64,000 bases of DNA from Sphingomonas sp. ID1715 (GTDB taxonomy: Bacteria; Pseudomonadota; Alphaproteobacteria; Sphingomonadales; Sphingomonadaceae): the NCBI RefSeq assembly GCF_013044515.1, contig NZ_JABEPR010000001.1, forward strand, positions 372,001-436,000. The letters run 5' to 3'. Under the pieces are notes generated by a model. It was not told the origin of the DNA and made no database searches. It was given only the letters and a program-made list of their open reading frames with translations. Positions 39,004-47,837 of the stretch are shown here, one piece after another. The position numbers were made by a program, and so were the translations under genes. The first letter of the stretch is position 1. Each line of letters starts with the position of its first letter.

Positions 39004-41613
39004 TCAGAACTTGACTGTCGCTTCGACGCCATAAGTGCGCGGCATGCCGCGGTTCAGATAATCGTAGCCGAACACGTTGAGGTTGAGGCCGTAGGTGTAG
39101 TAATATTTGTCGAACAGATTCTTCGCCCACAAGCTAACCGACATATTGTCGTGCGCATAGGTTAATCGCGCATTGGCGAGCCAGTAGCCCGGATTTGCGC
39201 ATGTAATCGCCTTACCCGCGAGCGTTATGTTCGATCCCGCTGGGGGTGTATCGCACGGTGTCTGCCCATAATTCTTGAACGGATCAAAATAGTACTTGCC
39301 CATGTAGGACGCATCACCGCGCAAGGTCAGCTTGTTGGTGCCGTCATCGATCATATCCCAGTCGAATCCGGCCTGGAACGTAACCTCCGGCGCGTTCGGG
39401 AAGGGATTGCCGTTGACGTTCAATGTCGGGCTTGCCGGGTTTGCCGGATCGATCACATTGCCTTTGTACTTGCTGTTGAGATAGCCCAGCGAAGCATCGA
39501 AACGCAACGTATCGGCCACCTGCCAGGCGAGTTCGGCCTCGCCACCGAACAGGCGACCATTGGCGCTGCGCGTGAAGGTTGTAGCGCCAACCACCTGCGT
39601 TACTTGGTGATTCGAATACTCGTAGTAGAAGCCCGCGAGGTTAAGTTGGACGCGGCGATCGAACAGCCGGGTTTTGAGCCCCGCCTCATATGCATTCACC
39701 TTTTCAGGCTGGATATAATAGACTTGATTGACGCCCTGATAGGCAAGCCCGTTGAAGCTGCCGCTGCGGTAACCGCGACTGTACTGGAGATAGCCCATGA
39801 TATCATCGGCGAACTCATAGCTGACATTGATACGGCCGGTTAGCCTGTTTGCCTTTTCGCGCTGCTCAAGCGGCGCGAGATTGGGGTTGTATGGATTGCT
39901 GTAGGGGATCAGGTTGACAACCGGCGTCGTACCGTCGAGCGCATAGAGGAAAGTGCTGCCGTTAAGGTAATTGACCTTATCCTGGGTGTAGCGTGCACCC
40001 ACCGCCACGGTCAGCCGCTCGGTCGTTTTCCAGGTTACGTCGCCGTAGATCGCCTTCGAGGGGCGCGACACGTCAAAACGCTGTTCGCCGAGGATCGGGG
40101 TGAACGGAGGCGCGCCTGCCCCGGCGCAGCCCGCCGAAAAGCTACCCCCCATGCCGCCATTGCCCGTATTATTGATCGCGATGTCGGTCTGGAGTGCAAT
40201 CAGCGAGCGTGCATCAAGGAAGCCGTTGGGATTGATCTCGATCGCGTCGCAGAATCCGGCATCGCCAGGCCCCAACGCCGGATTGGCGGCAAAGGCTGGG
40301 ATATAGCGGATCGCGTCGGGCGTTCCGATTGCGGCGTTATTGTAGCTGCCCGGAAGACCGGCGCCAAGCAGCAGCGGCCTCAGCGCCCCGAAAAAGTCCG
40401 GGTAGTTGACCGTCTTGACCTTGTCCCTGCCATAATAAAGGCCGGCAATGATATCGAGGCGGTCGTTCGAATAGCTGAAACGCAGATCCTGGTTGAAATT
40501 CTTGCTCGTCGACGTGTAGCCGATCGAGCAGAGATCGGCTGGGCCGCCATCGCAATCATCAGGATTGTTGATATAGTCGCCGGTGTCGTAGCCGGTAATC
40601 GAGGTGACGGAGAATTGGTCGCTGACATCCCATTTGATGTTGAGGGCTATCCCTTTCGACTTGCTGATGTTCTTACCTACCCGATCAACTGCGACCTCAT
40701 TGTCACGCAGCAACCGCCCGCCTAGGAAAGGTTGCGGATCGTAACGCGAATAGCCGAGCGCATCCTGCCCGCCCGCGAGTTGACCACCTGCATAGGGCGC
40801 GGTGCCCCATGGATCGTCCTTCGCGGCATAGAGCTTCAAATTGATGTCGAGATCGGGATCGGGCCGGAAGCGGATCGAGATGCGACCGCCGATCGTATCG
40901 GTGGTCCCTAGGTCGCGCTCATTCCCAGGCAGTACATTGCGCTGCCAACCATCCCCTTTTGCAAAAGTACCGGCGACGCGGACGCCCAAGATGTCGGGAA
41001 CCAGCGTCGCTTCAGCGGCGCCCTGCACCGTGAAAGTGTCGTAATTGGCATAGCCGGCGGTCAGATAGCCATTGGCCTCTCCCAGATCCGGCTTGCGCGT
41101 GAAGAAGCTGATCGCGCCACCCGTGGTGTTGCGACCGTAGAGTGTTCCTTGCGGTCCGCGCAGTACCTCGACCCGGTCGATGTCATAGAGTTGCAGGCCA
41201 TGGCTCGCCCGGAAGCTCTGATAGACTTCATCGACATAGACGCCAACCGGCGACGCAGTGGAGGCGGAAAATTCGTTCGCCACTGAAATCCCGCGCAGCG
41301 AGAAATTCGGTTGGGTGCGACCATAGGGAGTGGTGACTTGCAGGCTGGGGATCGCGCCCATCAAGTCTGAGGTCTCCGTGATGCCGCGCGTGCGCAGCGT
41401 CTCGCCGCCTATGGCGGAAACGGCGGCCGGAACATCCTGCAAATTCTGTTCGCGCTTCTGCGCCGTGACGACGATTGTCTCAAGGCCACCTTCCTGCGCC
41501 TCGGGCTTTTCGCCCTGCGATGCAGCGTCCTGGGCATGTGCCGGCACTGCAAGCGCACACGCGATCGATAGCGCGGTGGCACAAAGCAAATTTGTCCTAA
41601 AGGCTGTGACCAT
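39004..41613 (-). CDS. TonB-dependent outer membrane receptor of module 1
   Basis: 869 residues with AGGA five bases before the ATG at 41613. A signal peptide ending PAHAQ near residue 27 is followed by a TonB box (ETIVVTAQKREQNLQDVP), a plug domain (VEVLRGPQGTLYGRN) and a barrel ending in EATVKF with the terminal Phe. Such receptors import large or scarce molecules; in this context the likely cargo is the alcohol oxidised by the next two gene products. Copy C of the 41-bp element lies 60 bases upstream, and the leader contains a GGCGC/GCGCC hairpin like that of the other receptor. Confidence 0.92.
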   Translation of the reverse strand: MVTAFRTNLLCATALSIACALAVPAHAQDAASQGEKPEAQEGGLETIVVTAQKREQNLQDVPAAVSAIGGETLRTRGITETSDLMGAIPSLQVTTPYGRTQPNFSLRGISVANEFSASTASPVGVYVDEVYQSFRASHGLQLYDIDRVEVLRGPQGTLYGRNTTGGAISFFTRKPDLGEANGYLTAGYANYDTFTVQGAAEATLVPDILGVRVAGTFAKGDGWQRNVLPGNERDLGTTDTIGGRISIRFRPDPDLDINLKLYAAKDDPWGTAPYAGGQLAGGQDALGYSRYDPQPFLGGRLLRDNEVAVDRVGKNISKSKGIALNIKWDVSDQFSVTSITGYDTGDYINNPDDCDGGPADLCSIGYTSTSKNFNQDLRFSYSNDRLDIIAGLYYGRDKVKTVNYPDFFGALRPLLLGAGLPGSYNNAAIGTPDAIRYIPAFAANPALGPGDAGFCDAIEINPNGFLDARSLIALQTDIAINNTGNGGMGGSFSAGCAGAGAPPFTPILGEQRFDVSRPSKAIYGDVTWKTTERLTVAVGARYTQDKVNYLNGSTFLYALDGTTPVVNLIPYSNPYNPNLAPLEQREKANRLTGRINVSYEFADDIMGYLQYSRGYRSGSFNGLAYQGVNQVYYIQPEKVNAYEAGLKTRLFDRRVQLNLAGFYYEYSNHQVTQVVGATTFTRSANGRLFGGEAELAWQVADTLRFDASLGYLNSKYKGNVIDPANPASPTLNVNGNPFPNAPEVTFQAGFDWDMIDDGTNKLTLRGDASYMGKYYFDPFKNYGQTPCDTPPAGSNITLAGKAITCANPGYWLANARLTYAHDNMSVSLWAKNLFDKYYYTYGLNLNVFGYDYLNRGMPRTYGVEATVKF

Positions 41614-41672
41614 GACTGTCCTCCCCACGGCATTTTTTGAGTTGGCGCCATTTGCCGCGCCTTGGGGCTCAT

Positions 41673-41713
41673 CGTCCAATTCAATTTGTTGGCGAACTAT
41701 TCCTTCCACTCAT
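41673..41713. promoter_or_regulatory. 41-bp recurrent element, copy C (upstream of TonB receptor 2)
   Basis: Matches copy A at about 34 of 41 positions, ungapped. Located 60 bases before the receptor start, almost the same distance as copy A from its receptor. Conserved cores on the minus strand are GGAATAG and, 20 bases later, TGAATTGGACG; GAAT therefore repeats at two helical turns. Confidence 0.6.
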
Positions 41714-42063
41714 TGATTGAGGATTGTTGAGCCTGCACCGGCGACGTCTCGTGGCGGAGCAAATGACCCCATACACTTCATTGGAATAGTCACGCTGAGC
41801 GCGCCCAGCGGGACGGATGCGCGCGCGCGAGGCGTTCCAATCCAGCTTTTCCAAACGGTGTATCGGTGTAATCGGCGGTGCCAACGGTTTTCCCTTGCCG
41901 AGTAGCAAAGGAAATCAGCTATTCGGGTGACCGTGAATGCACCATCTCTGTCGCCGTGAGCGGCGACAGCGCGCCTTGAAAGCAGCCCCGTCGACATCCG
42001 CGTATACGGGCTGTGCATTGTGCCGTTGTTGGATCATGAAGATGAGGTACGAATTCATCTGGC

Positions 42064-42133
42064 GATACGGATTCTCAGGCACGCCAAAGGGCCGTGTCTG
42101 GACGGCCGAATCGGTCGATGACCGAAGCCCTCA
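42064..42133. repeat. Right copy of 70-bp direct repeat flanking catabolic module 1
   Basis: About 61 of 70 positions agree with 24536-24605 in the same orientation, including a long identical 3' part from GGTCGATGACCGAAGCCCTC. Differences are scattered single transitions, as expected of diverged copies rather than of a recent target duplication. Similarity stops abruptly on both sides. Confidence 0.75.
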
Positions 42134-42156
42134 TTCGCTTGCTTCCTGTGCACGGC

Positions 42157-43086
42157 TCAGAAGGCGACGCGGTCACTGCCCTTGAGACCGAGGATTTCCC
42201 TCGCTTCGGCGGGGCTCGCGGGTTCGTGACCCATTTCGGCGAGGATGCGCTTGATCTTCTCGACCTGCTGGGCATTCGAAGCCGCAAGGACGCCGCGTTC
42301 GATGAAAAGGCTGTCCTCGAGCCCGACGCGGACATAGCCGCCGAGCAACGCCGCCTGCGTCAGAAAGGGCATCTGGTGCCTACCCGCGGCGAGCACCGAC
42401 CAGCGGTAATTGCCGCGTCCGAAGAGGCGATCGGCGGTTTCCTTCATATAATGAAGATTTTCGAGATCGGCACCGATGCCGCCCAATATGCCGAAGATCA
42501 TCTGGACGAAGAAGGGTGGCTTCACCAGGCCGCGATCGACGAAATGGGCGAGATTGTAGAGATGGCCGACGTCATAGCATTCATGCTCAAATTTGGTACC
42601 CGCCTCCGCCATCGTCGTGAGGATCGTCTCGATATCGCGGAAGGTGTTGCGGAAGATATAGTCGTCGGAGCCGGTGACATAGTCCTTCTCCCACGCGTAT
42701 TTCCAGTCGGCGATGCGCTTCGCGGCGGGGAAGAAGGCGAAATTGAGCGAGCCCATGTTGAGCGAGCAAAGCTCGGGCTTGAAACGCGCAGAGGCGGCGA
42801 GGCGCTCGGCGACCGGCATGGTGGCCGCACCGCCCGTCGTGATGTTGATGACGGCGTCGGTGCGCTGCCGGATCACGGGCAGGAAGCGGGCATAGACCTC
42901 GGGATCGCCGGTCGGCCTACCGTCCTCGGGGATGCGGGCATGGAGATGCAGGATCGCCGCGCCCGCTTCGGCGGCGGCGATCGACTGCTCGGCGATCTCC
43001 TCGGGCGTGACCGGGAGCGCGTCCGACATCGTCGGCGTGTGCGCCGATCCCGTCACCGCGCAGCTGATGATGACCTTGTTGCTCAT
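42157..43086 (-). CDS. Beta-keto acid cleavage enzyme (BKACE/Kce family, DUF849)
   Basis: 309 residues. The N terminus CAVTGSAHTPTMSDALPVTP and the zinc-binding HLHAR near residues 47-51 are diagnostic of the family founded by 3-keto-5-aminohexanoate cleavage enzyme. These Zn enzymes condense a beta-keto acid with acetyl-CoA to give acetoacetate and a new acyl-CoA. Specificity across the family varies widely and cannot be read here. It is the last gene of the TetR-controlled run and follows the cyclase gene by 13 bases, so it likely performs the last carbon-skeleton cleavage of module 2. Confidence 0.88.
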   Translation of the reverse strand: MSNKVIISCAVTGSAHTPTMSDALPVTPEEIAEQSIAAAEAGAAILHLHARIPEDGRPTGDPEVYARFLPVIRQRTDAVINITTGGAATMPVAERLAASARFKPELCSLNMGSLNFAFFPAAKRIADWKYAWEKDYVTGSDDYIFRNTFRDIETILTTMAEAGTKFEHECYDVGHLYNLAHFVDRGLVKPPFFVQMIFGILGGIGADLENLHYMKETADRLFGRGNYRWSVLAAGRHQMPFLTQAALLGGYVRVGLEDSLFIERGVLAASNAQQVEKIKRILAEMGHEPASPAEAREILGLKGSDRVAF

Positions 43087-43099
43087 GGCCAGACTCCAT

Positions 43100-43891
43100 T
43101 CAATCGTCGAGGACGGCGACCGCGCGGGTCCAGCCTGCCGAAGCGCCTTTGATCTTGGTCGGGAAACACATCACGGTGAATCCGGAGGATGGAAGCGCTT
43201 CGAGATTATGCAGCTTCTCCAGATGGCAATAGCCGATTTCCCGACCCGCTTTGTGCCCCTCCCAGATCAGGTCGGCATTCCCGGTTTCGGCATATTTCTG
43301 CGCCGTGTAAGTGAACGGCGCGTCCCATGACCATGCATCGGTCCCTGTCACCCGGACACCGCGCTCAAGCAGGTGAAGCGTGGCTTCGCGGCCCATTCCA
43401 CACCCCGCGTTGACATAGTCATCCGTGCCGTAGGCCGAACCGGCCCGCGTGTTGATGACCACGATGGTCAGCGGGCTGAGCTTGACGCCGATCCGATCGA
43501 GTTCAGCCCGAACATCCTCGGCGGTCACCACATAGCCATCGGGGAAATGCCGGAAATCGAGCTTGACGCCTGGTTGGCAGCACCAGTGGAGCGGAACCTC
43601 GTCGATCGTGATCGCCCGCTTGCCCCCATCCATCGTCGAATGAAAATGGTAAGGTGCGTCGAGATGCGTGCCGTTGTGCGTGATCAGCTCGACATGCTCG
43701 ATCGCCCAGGCCTCGCCATCGGGCAGGTCGCTGGCCGTCATTCCGGGGAAGAAGGCCAGCATCTGTTCTCGTGTATCATCGTGCCCGAAATATCGGACCC
43801 GTGGACGAAAGGCCGCCGGATCCGATACGATATCATTCTCGATGGGCATCGAAATGTCGATGATGGACTCGGCGGTGGGAATCGTGATCAT
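43100..43891 (-). CDS. Cyclase-family metal-dependent hydrolase (kynurenine formamidase-like)
   Basis: 263 residues. The signature THNGTHLDAPYHF (71-83) supplies His72, His76 and Asp78 for a divalent metal, as in KynB and isatin hydrolase. Members hydrolyse amide, lactam or lactone bonds. Its partners (an amidohydrolase upstream and BKACE downstream) suggest a ring-opening or deacylation step that yields a beta-keto acid. It follows the TonB receptor gene by 16 bases. The real substrate is unknown; tryptophan degradation is unlikely because no dioxygenase or kynureninase is nearby. Confidence 0.87.
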   Translation of the reverse strand: MITIPTAESIIDISMPIENDIVSDPAAFRPRVRYFGHDDTREQMLAFFPGMTASDLPDGEAWAIEHVELITHNGTHLDAPYHFHSTMDGGKRAITIDEVPLHWCCQPGVKLDFRHFPDGYVVTAEDVRAELDRIGVKLSPLTIVVINTRAGSAYGTDDYVNAGCGMGREATLHLLERGVRVTGTDAWSWDAPFTYTAQKYAETGNADLIWEGHKAGREIGYCHLEKLHNLEALPSSGFTVMCFPTKIKGASAGWTRAVAVLDD

Positions 43892-43907
43892 GAGAATATA
43901 TTCCCGG

Positions 43908-46232
43908 CTAGAACTTATACCCGATGGTCACGCCATAGGTTCGCGGCTCCTCGAGGAAGCCGTTGACGCCAAATCCCACGATGCTGGAGCTGACAAAGGC
44001 GTTTGAGATGTACGTCTTGTTGGCGAGATTCTTGCCGTAGACGGTCACGCTCCAGCGATCGCCCGGATCGGTGTAGATCAGCGAGGCATTGAGCTTGGTC
44101 TTTGCCGGCTGCGACACCTGCGGAACGTTGAAGGCACTGAAATAGACCTTATCGACCCACAAGACCTCTCCGCGAAGGGCAAAGGATCCATGGTCCGAGC
44201 GCACGGTATATTGTGCCATGGCGTCGACCGTCCATTTGGGGGCTTGCGGCAGGCGGTTGCCGGCGTTGTTGAAAGCCGGTGCGCCGGTCGCCGGGTCGAC
44301 GGTGCGCCCGTCACCTCCGGGTCGCGCGGGATCGATACTGATGAAACTGTCGAACTTGGCGTTGAGATAGGAGCCGGTCAGACCCAGTTCTAAGTCGGGC
44401 GTGGGGCGCGCGCGCAACTCGAGCTCGGCACCGTAGATCGTCGCTGTCGCCGCATTCTCCAGCGCGAGTGACGCGTTGACCACCTTGCCGACCTGGAGAT
44501 CCTTGTAATCATAATAAAAGCCGGCAAGATTTATGCGGAGCCGCCGATCGAGGAATTCCGATTTCAGGCCCCCTTCATAGGCCGTGACCTTCTCCGGCTT
44601 CACGGGCGGCTGCACGCCGCCGACATTGTAGGTGCCGCTTTTGAAGCCTCGCGAAACCGAGGCGTAGAGCAAAGCGTCGGGCGTGATTTGATACTCGAGC
44701 GCCACTTTCGGCGTGAAGGATCGGAAGGTCTTGTGCGGTTGGCAGGTCGGGACCGATGGGATATCGGCTCCGCACTGGGCGAGCGGCGCGACGGGATTGG
44801 CGGGCGAATAGGGTCGCGCGAGGTCGAACTGAAGCTGTTCGGAAATGCCTTTTCGCTCGATGCTGTAACGGCCACCGACGACGAGGTGAATCTCCGGGGT
44901 CAGATTGTAGGTCGCTTGCCCGAAGATGGCGCCGGCATCAGTCTCGAGACGCCCGCCGGCATAATAGCCCTGGCGGATGACGCCGGGACCGCCGAAGCCA
45001 ATATCATTGTAGGGAATGATGATCGCGCCGGCGTCATTTTCGTGGAAATAAAATGCCCCCAGCAGCCATCGGAACCGGTCGGATTCGGACGAGAGCTGAA
45101 ACTCCTGGCTGAACTGTTTGTCGTCTTCGTTCTGGAAGATCGGCGCGAGACGAAAACTGGTGGAATCGAGGTCCGATCCGGTAATGTATTTCGTGCTGCG
45201 ATAGGCCGTGATCGACTTGGCTGTGACGCCGCCGAATCGATATGCAATCTCGCTGCTGACACCCCAGATCGTGCGCCGGTTGAACGGATCGGCTTCGTTT
45301 GCGATATCGCGCGGATTGCTTGCGGTGACGCCGCCGAACTGAATGCCGAAAGGTGTGATTGTCTGGCCGCTGGCAGTCTGGCCCGCGGGTCCGAAATAAT
45401 GATAGCCGTTCGCGTTGTCATTTTCTCGATGATAGTCGGCGATCAGAGTGATGGTGAGATCGTCGGCGGGTAAAAGCTTCAGCGTACCACGGATCGAACG
45501 GGCATTGGTGTCGTCGATCCTAGTGCCGGTCGTGATGTTTCGGCCATAGCCGTTGCGGTCGTCCGTCGAGAAAGCGATCCGCGCGAGCACTTTATCAGAG
45601 ACAATCGGGCCGCTGACGGCGCCGTCGAACGCCAAACGACCATAGTTGCCGACCGTGACATCGCCATAACCCGAAAACGTGTCGGTGGGCTGGCGCGTTA
45701 TGAGGTTGATTGAGCCGCCGGTCGCGTTGCGGCCATAGAGCGTGCCCTGTGGCCCGCGCAGAACTTCCACGCGATCGACGTCGTAGAATGCGCTGAGCGC
45801 TGCGGCGCCGCGCGAAATGAACGCGCTGTTGAGGTGGAAAGCGATACTTCCCTCGGCGCCGGTGCTGAGGTTGTCGAGGCCGATGCCGCGCAGCGAGATT
45901 CTCGCGACGCCGAGCTGCTGGCCGAGGTTGAGATTGGGGACGGCGGCCTGCAGACCCTCGATGCTGTTGATGCCCGCCTTCGCGAGGTCATTGCCGGATA
46001 GGGCCGTCACCGCGAGAGGAATTTTCTGCACCGACTCGCTGCGCTTCTGCGCAGTCACGATGATGTCCTGAAGACCGGCGCCCTGATCCTGTGCGGCGGG
46101 CGTCGATACGGCCTCCGGCTGCGGAGTGCTCGCAGCCGATGAAGCCGGCTCAGTCTGTGCGTAAGCGCTTGTGCCAACGACCGCAGGCAAAAGAAGTCCG
46201 ATCCGCGCGGCGCGCGGCCAAAGCTTATCCAT
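43908..46232 (-). CDS. TonB-dependent outer membrane receptor of module 2
   Basis: 774 residues from the ATG at 46232, with GGAGGGG eight bases upstream. A signal peptide ends at SAYAQ near residue 26, a TonB box follows (LQDIIVTAQKRSESVQKIP), then a plug with VEVLRGPQGTLYGRN and a barrel ending GVTIGYKF. It is intact, unlike receptor 1. Co-location with the amidohydrolase (65 bases upstream) and the cyclase suggests import of their substrate. It carries no element of the 41-bp family upstream, consistent with separate (TetR) control. Confidence 0.92.
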   Translation of the reverse strand: MDKLWPRAARIGLLLPAVVGTSAYAQTEPASSAASTPQPEAVSTPAAQDQGAGLQDIIVTAQKRSESVQKIPLAVTALSGNDLAKAGINSIEGLQAAVPNLNLGQQLGVARISLRGIGLDNLSTGAEGSIAFHLNSAFISRGAAALSAFYDVDRVEVLRGPQGTLYGRNATGGSINLITRQPTDTFSGYGDVTVGNYGRLAFDGAVSGPIVSDKVLARIAFSTDDRNGYGRNITTGTRIDDTNARSIRGTLKLLPADDLTITLIADYHRENDNANGYHYFGPAGQTASGQTITPFGIQFGGVTASNPRDIANEADPFNRRTIWGVSSEIAYRFGGVTAKSITAYRSTKYITGSDLDSTSFRLAPIFQNEDDKQFSQEFQLSSESDRFRWLLGAFYFHENDAGAIIIPYNDIGFGGPGVIRQGYYAGGRLETDAGAIFGQATYNLTPEIHLVVGGRYSIERKGISEQLQFDLARPYSPANPVAPLAQCGADIPSVPTCQPHKTFRSFTPKVALEYQITPDALLYASVSRGFKSGTYNVGGVQPPVKPEKVTAYEGGLKSEFLDRRLRINLAGFYYDYKDLQVGKVVNASLALENAATATIYGAELELRARPTPDLELGLTGSYLNAKFDSFISIDPARPGGDGRTVDPATGAPAFNNAGNRLPQAPKWTVDAMAQYTVRSDHGSFALRGEVLWVDKVYFSAFNVPQVSQPAKTKLNASLIYTDPGDRWSVTVYGKNLANKTYISNAFVSSSIVGFGVNGFLEEPRTYGVTIGYKF

Positions 46233-46296
46233 TTCGTAATCCCCTCCTCGTTGGACGCCGACGCGGTTCATGCGGCGCCTTTGGTTTCCTACCCCG

Positions 46297-47715
46297 CTAT
46301 GCGGCCAGGTTCTGGCGCGCGGTCTCCTCCATCTCTGCCATTGCCGTGGTGTTGGGCGGCGGAACGAGCGGACCGCGACGCAGGGCCTGCTCCATGATCC
46401 GCTCGCGCGAGCCCTCCGCCATGCGGAGCAACTGCTTGAAGTCGACGCCAGTCAAGCGACCGTGGCGCTTCACGACCTCGCCGCGCAGGACCACCGTATC
46501 GATGTTGGAAACGTTAGCCTGCAGCACGACCGCGCCCACCATGTCGTTCAGCGGCATGAGGTTGAAGTCGTTGGGCGCGATGAGAACGATATCGCCATCC
46601 TTGCCCGGCGTGAGCGATCCCGTGCGATGATCAAGACCCATCGCTTCCGCGCCGTTGATCGTCATCCACGCGATCGCGTCACGTACCTTGAATGGGATAT
46701 CCTCAGGCATCCGACCTTGCGCATTGACCGGATCGTTGGCCAGGACGCGCGCGTCTTGAAGACCGAGGCGTGCCTGCGTGAGTAGGTCGCCACCGTTGCA
46801 GGAGATAACGTCGGCCCCAAGTGTAGGCTTGATGCCGACATCGTGGGCGCGGCCGATCAAGGGGTGGCCCATGCCCATCTGCAGTTCCGTATCGGGCGTG
46901 CATGAAACCTTGGCGCCATTATCGGCGAGCAGGCGAAGTTCGTTGTCTGTCACGGAATTGCAATGCACATGGACCTGGTCGGGTCCAAGGAGTCCGGCCG
47001 CCGCGAGTTCCTCTATACCGCTGCAAAAAGCGGAGCCCCAGAAACAGTTCGTGTGAATTGTTTGCTGCACGCCAAGTCGGCGGCCTGTCATGATCTCCTT
47101 ACGCGTCGAATCGAACGGATACATCCCGACCTCGGTGATCGCGACCGCCATGCCCAGCCGCTGATCGTCCGACGAAAAATGCTGCGTCCTTATCCGTTCC
47201 GCATCGGCGATGCGTTGGTCGACGCTCGTAAAATAAGGCCGGTCGACCGGTGCTGGATAGAAGCCGTAGGCATAGAGGCCAGCAATCCGGGCGTCCCGCA
47301 GGCCGCGGATGGCCTCATCGGCATGTTCCGGACTGTGCGACGTATGTGAGAAGTCATAGAGCGTCGTGATCCCGGCGTTCAGAGCTTCTAGGGCGCCGAT
47401 ATAATTGCCCACATAGACATCTTCTGGCGTATAGACGGGCGAGATGTTGAAGCGGATGCAGCGCATATACTGCATGAGGCTCATGTCGGCGCAAATCGCG
47501 CGTAGCTGAGTCTGCCAAGTATGCCGATGCGTATCGACCATGCCTGGCATTACAATCGTGCCGGTCGCGTCGATCTCCTCTGCCTCATCATGGTGAAGGT
47601 TTTGACCGATCTCAGCGATGCGTCCGTTCACGATCAAAACATCCCCACTGGGCACGTCGCCGATCGCAGGATCGCCGGTGATGACATAGCCGTTACGGAT
47701 CAGGATCGGTCTCAC
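46297..47715 (-). CDS. Amidohydrolase (AtzB/SsnA-like)
   Basis: 472 residues from a GTG at 47715 with AGGGGA eight bases upstream. Metal ligands are visible in DTHRHTWQ (61-68; His63, His65), in HVHCNSVTDNE and in the Asp of TLGADVISCNGGD. The composite beta-domain ends (KDGDIVLIAPND...VVLRGEVVKRHGR) match the SsnA/chlorohydrolase/cytosine-deaminase-like group, which hydrolyses C-N or C-Cl bonds of heteroaromatic rings. It heads the module 2 operon, divergent from the TetR gene, and likely acts first on the imported compound. Confidence 0.87.
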   Translation of the reverse strand: MRPILIRNGYVITGDPAIGDVPSGDVLIVNGRIAEIGQNLHHDEAEEIDATGTIVMPGMVDTHRHTWQTQLRAICADMSLMQYMRCIRFNISPVYTPEDVYVGNYIGALEALNAGITTLYDFSHTSHSPEHADEAIRGLRDARIAGLYAYGFYPAPVDRPYFTSVDQRIADAERIRTQHFSSDDQRLGMAVAITEVGMYPFDSTRKEIMTGRRLGVQQTIHTNCFWGSAFCSGIEELAAAGLLGPDQVHVHCNSVTDNELRLLADNGAKVSCTPDTELQMGMGHPLIGRAHDVGIKPTLGADVISCNGGDLLTQARLGLQDARVLANDPVNAQGRMPEDIPFKVRDAIAWMTINGAEAMGLDHRTGSLTPGKDGDIVLIAPNDFNLMPLNDMVGAVVLQANVSNIDTVVLRGEVVKRHGRLTGVDFKQLLRMAEGSRERIMEQALRRGPLVPPPNTTAMAEMEETARQNLAA

Positions 47716-47780
47716 AGTTTCGTTCCCCTACCATCTATTTTTGTGACGGAAGCCAGCGTAGGCTGCGCGTCCTTGATCGA

Positions 47781-47802
47781 GTGATACGAACGTTCCACTC
47801 AC
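47781..47802. promoter_or_regulatory. TetR-type operator between amidohydrolase and tetR
   Basis: A 22-bp imperfect palindrome centred on the perfect octamer GAACGTTC, with outer arms GTGA and TCAC; eight of eleven positions pair. It lies in the 122-bp space between divergent genes, 36 bases before the tetR start and 66 before the amidohydrolase start, where a TetR repressor would control both. Confidence 0.55.
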
Positions 47803-47837
47803 ATGTCAATTCGGGGCGCTTTTGGGGGAGAAGATGA

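Larger units (their letters stand above)
41614..42156. other. Intergenic region closing module 1
   Basis: A 543-bp stretch without a supported gene. It contains element C (41673-41713), a perfect hairpin CTGTCGCCG-TGAG-CGGCGACAG (41949-41970) and the right copy of the 70-bp repeat (42064-42133), which ends 23 bases from the stop of the next gene. A 75-codon frame at 41681-41908 ends in the element and is probably chance. Confidence 0.55.

Noticed and set aside
42075-42335. Minus-strand frame containing the right 70-bp repeat
   Set aside because: It overlaps the BKACE gene in a different frame; only the last codons within the repeat are shared with the left copy, so it is not called as a gene.
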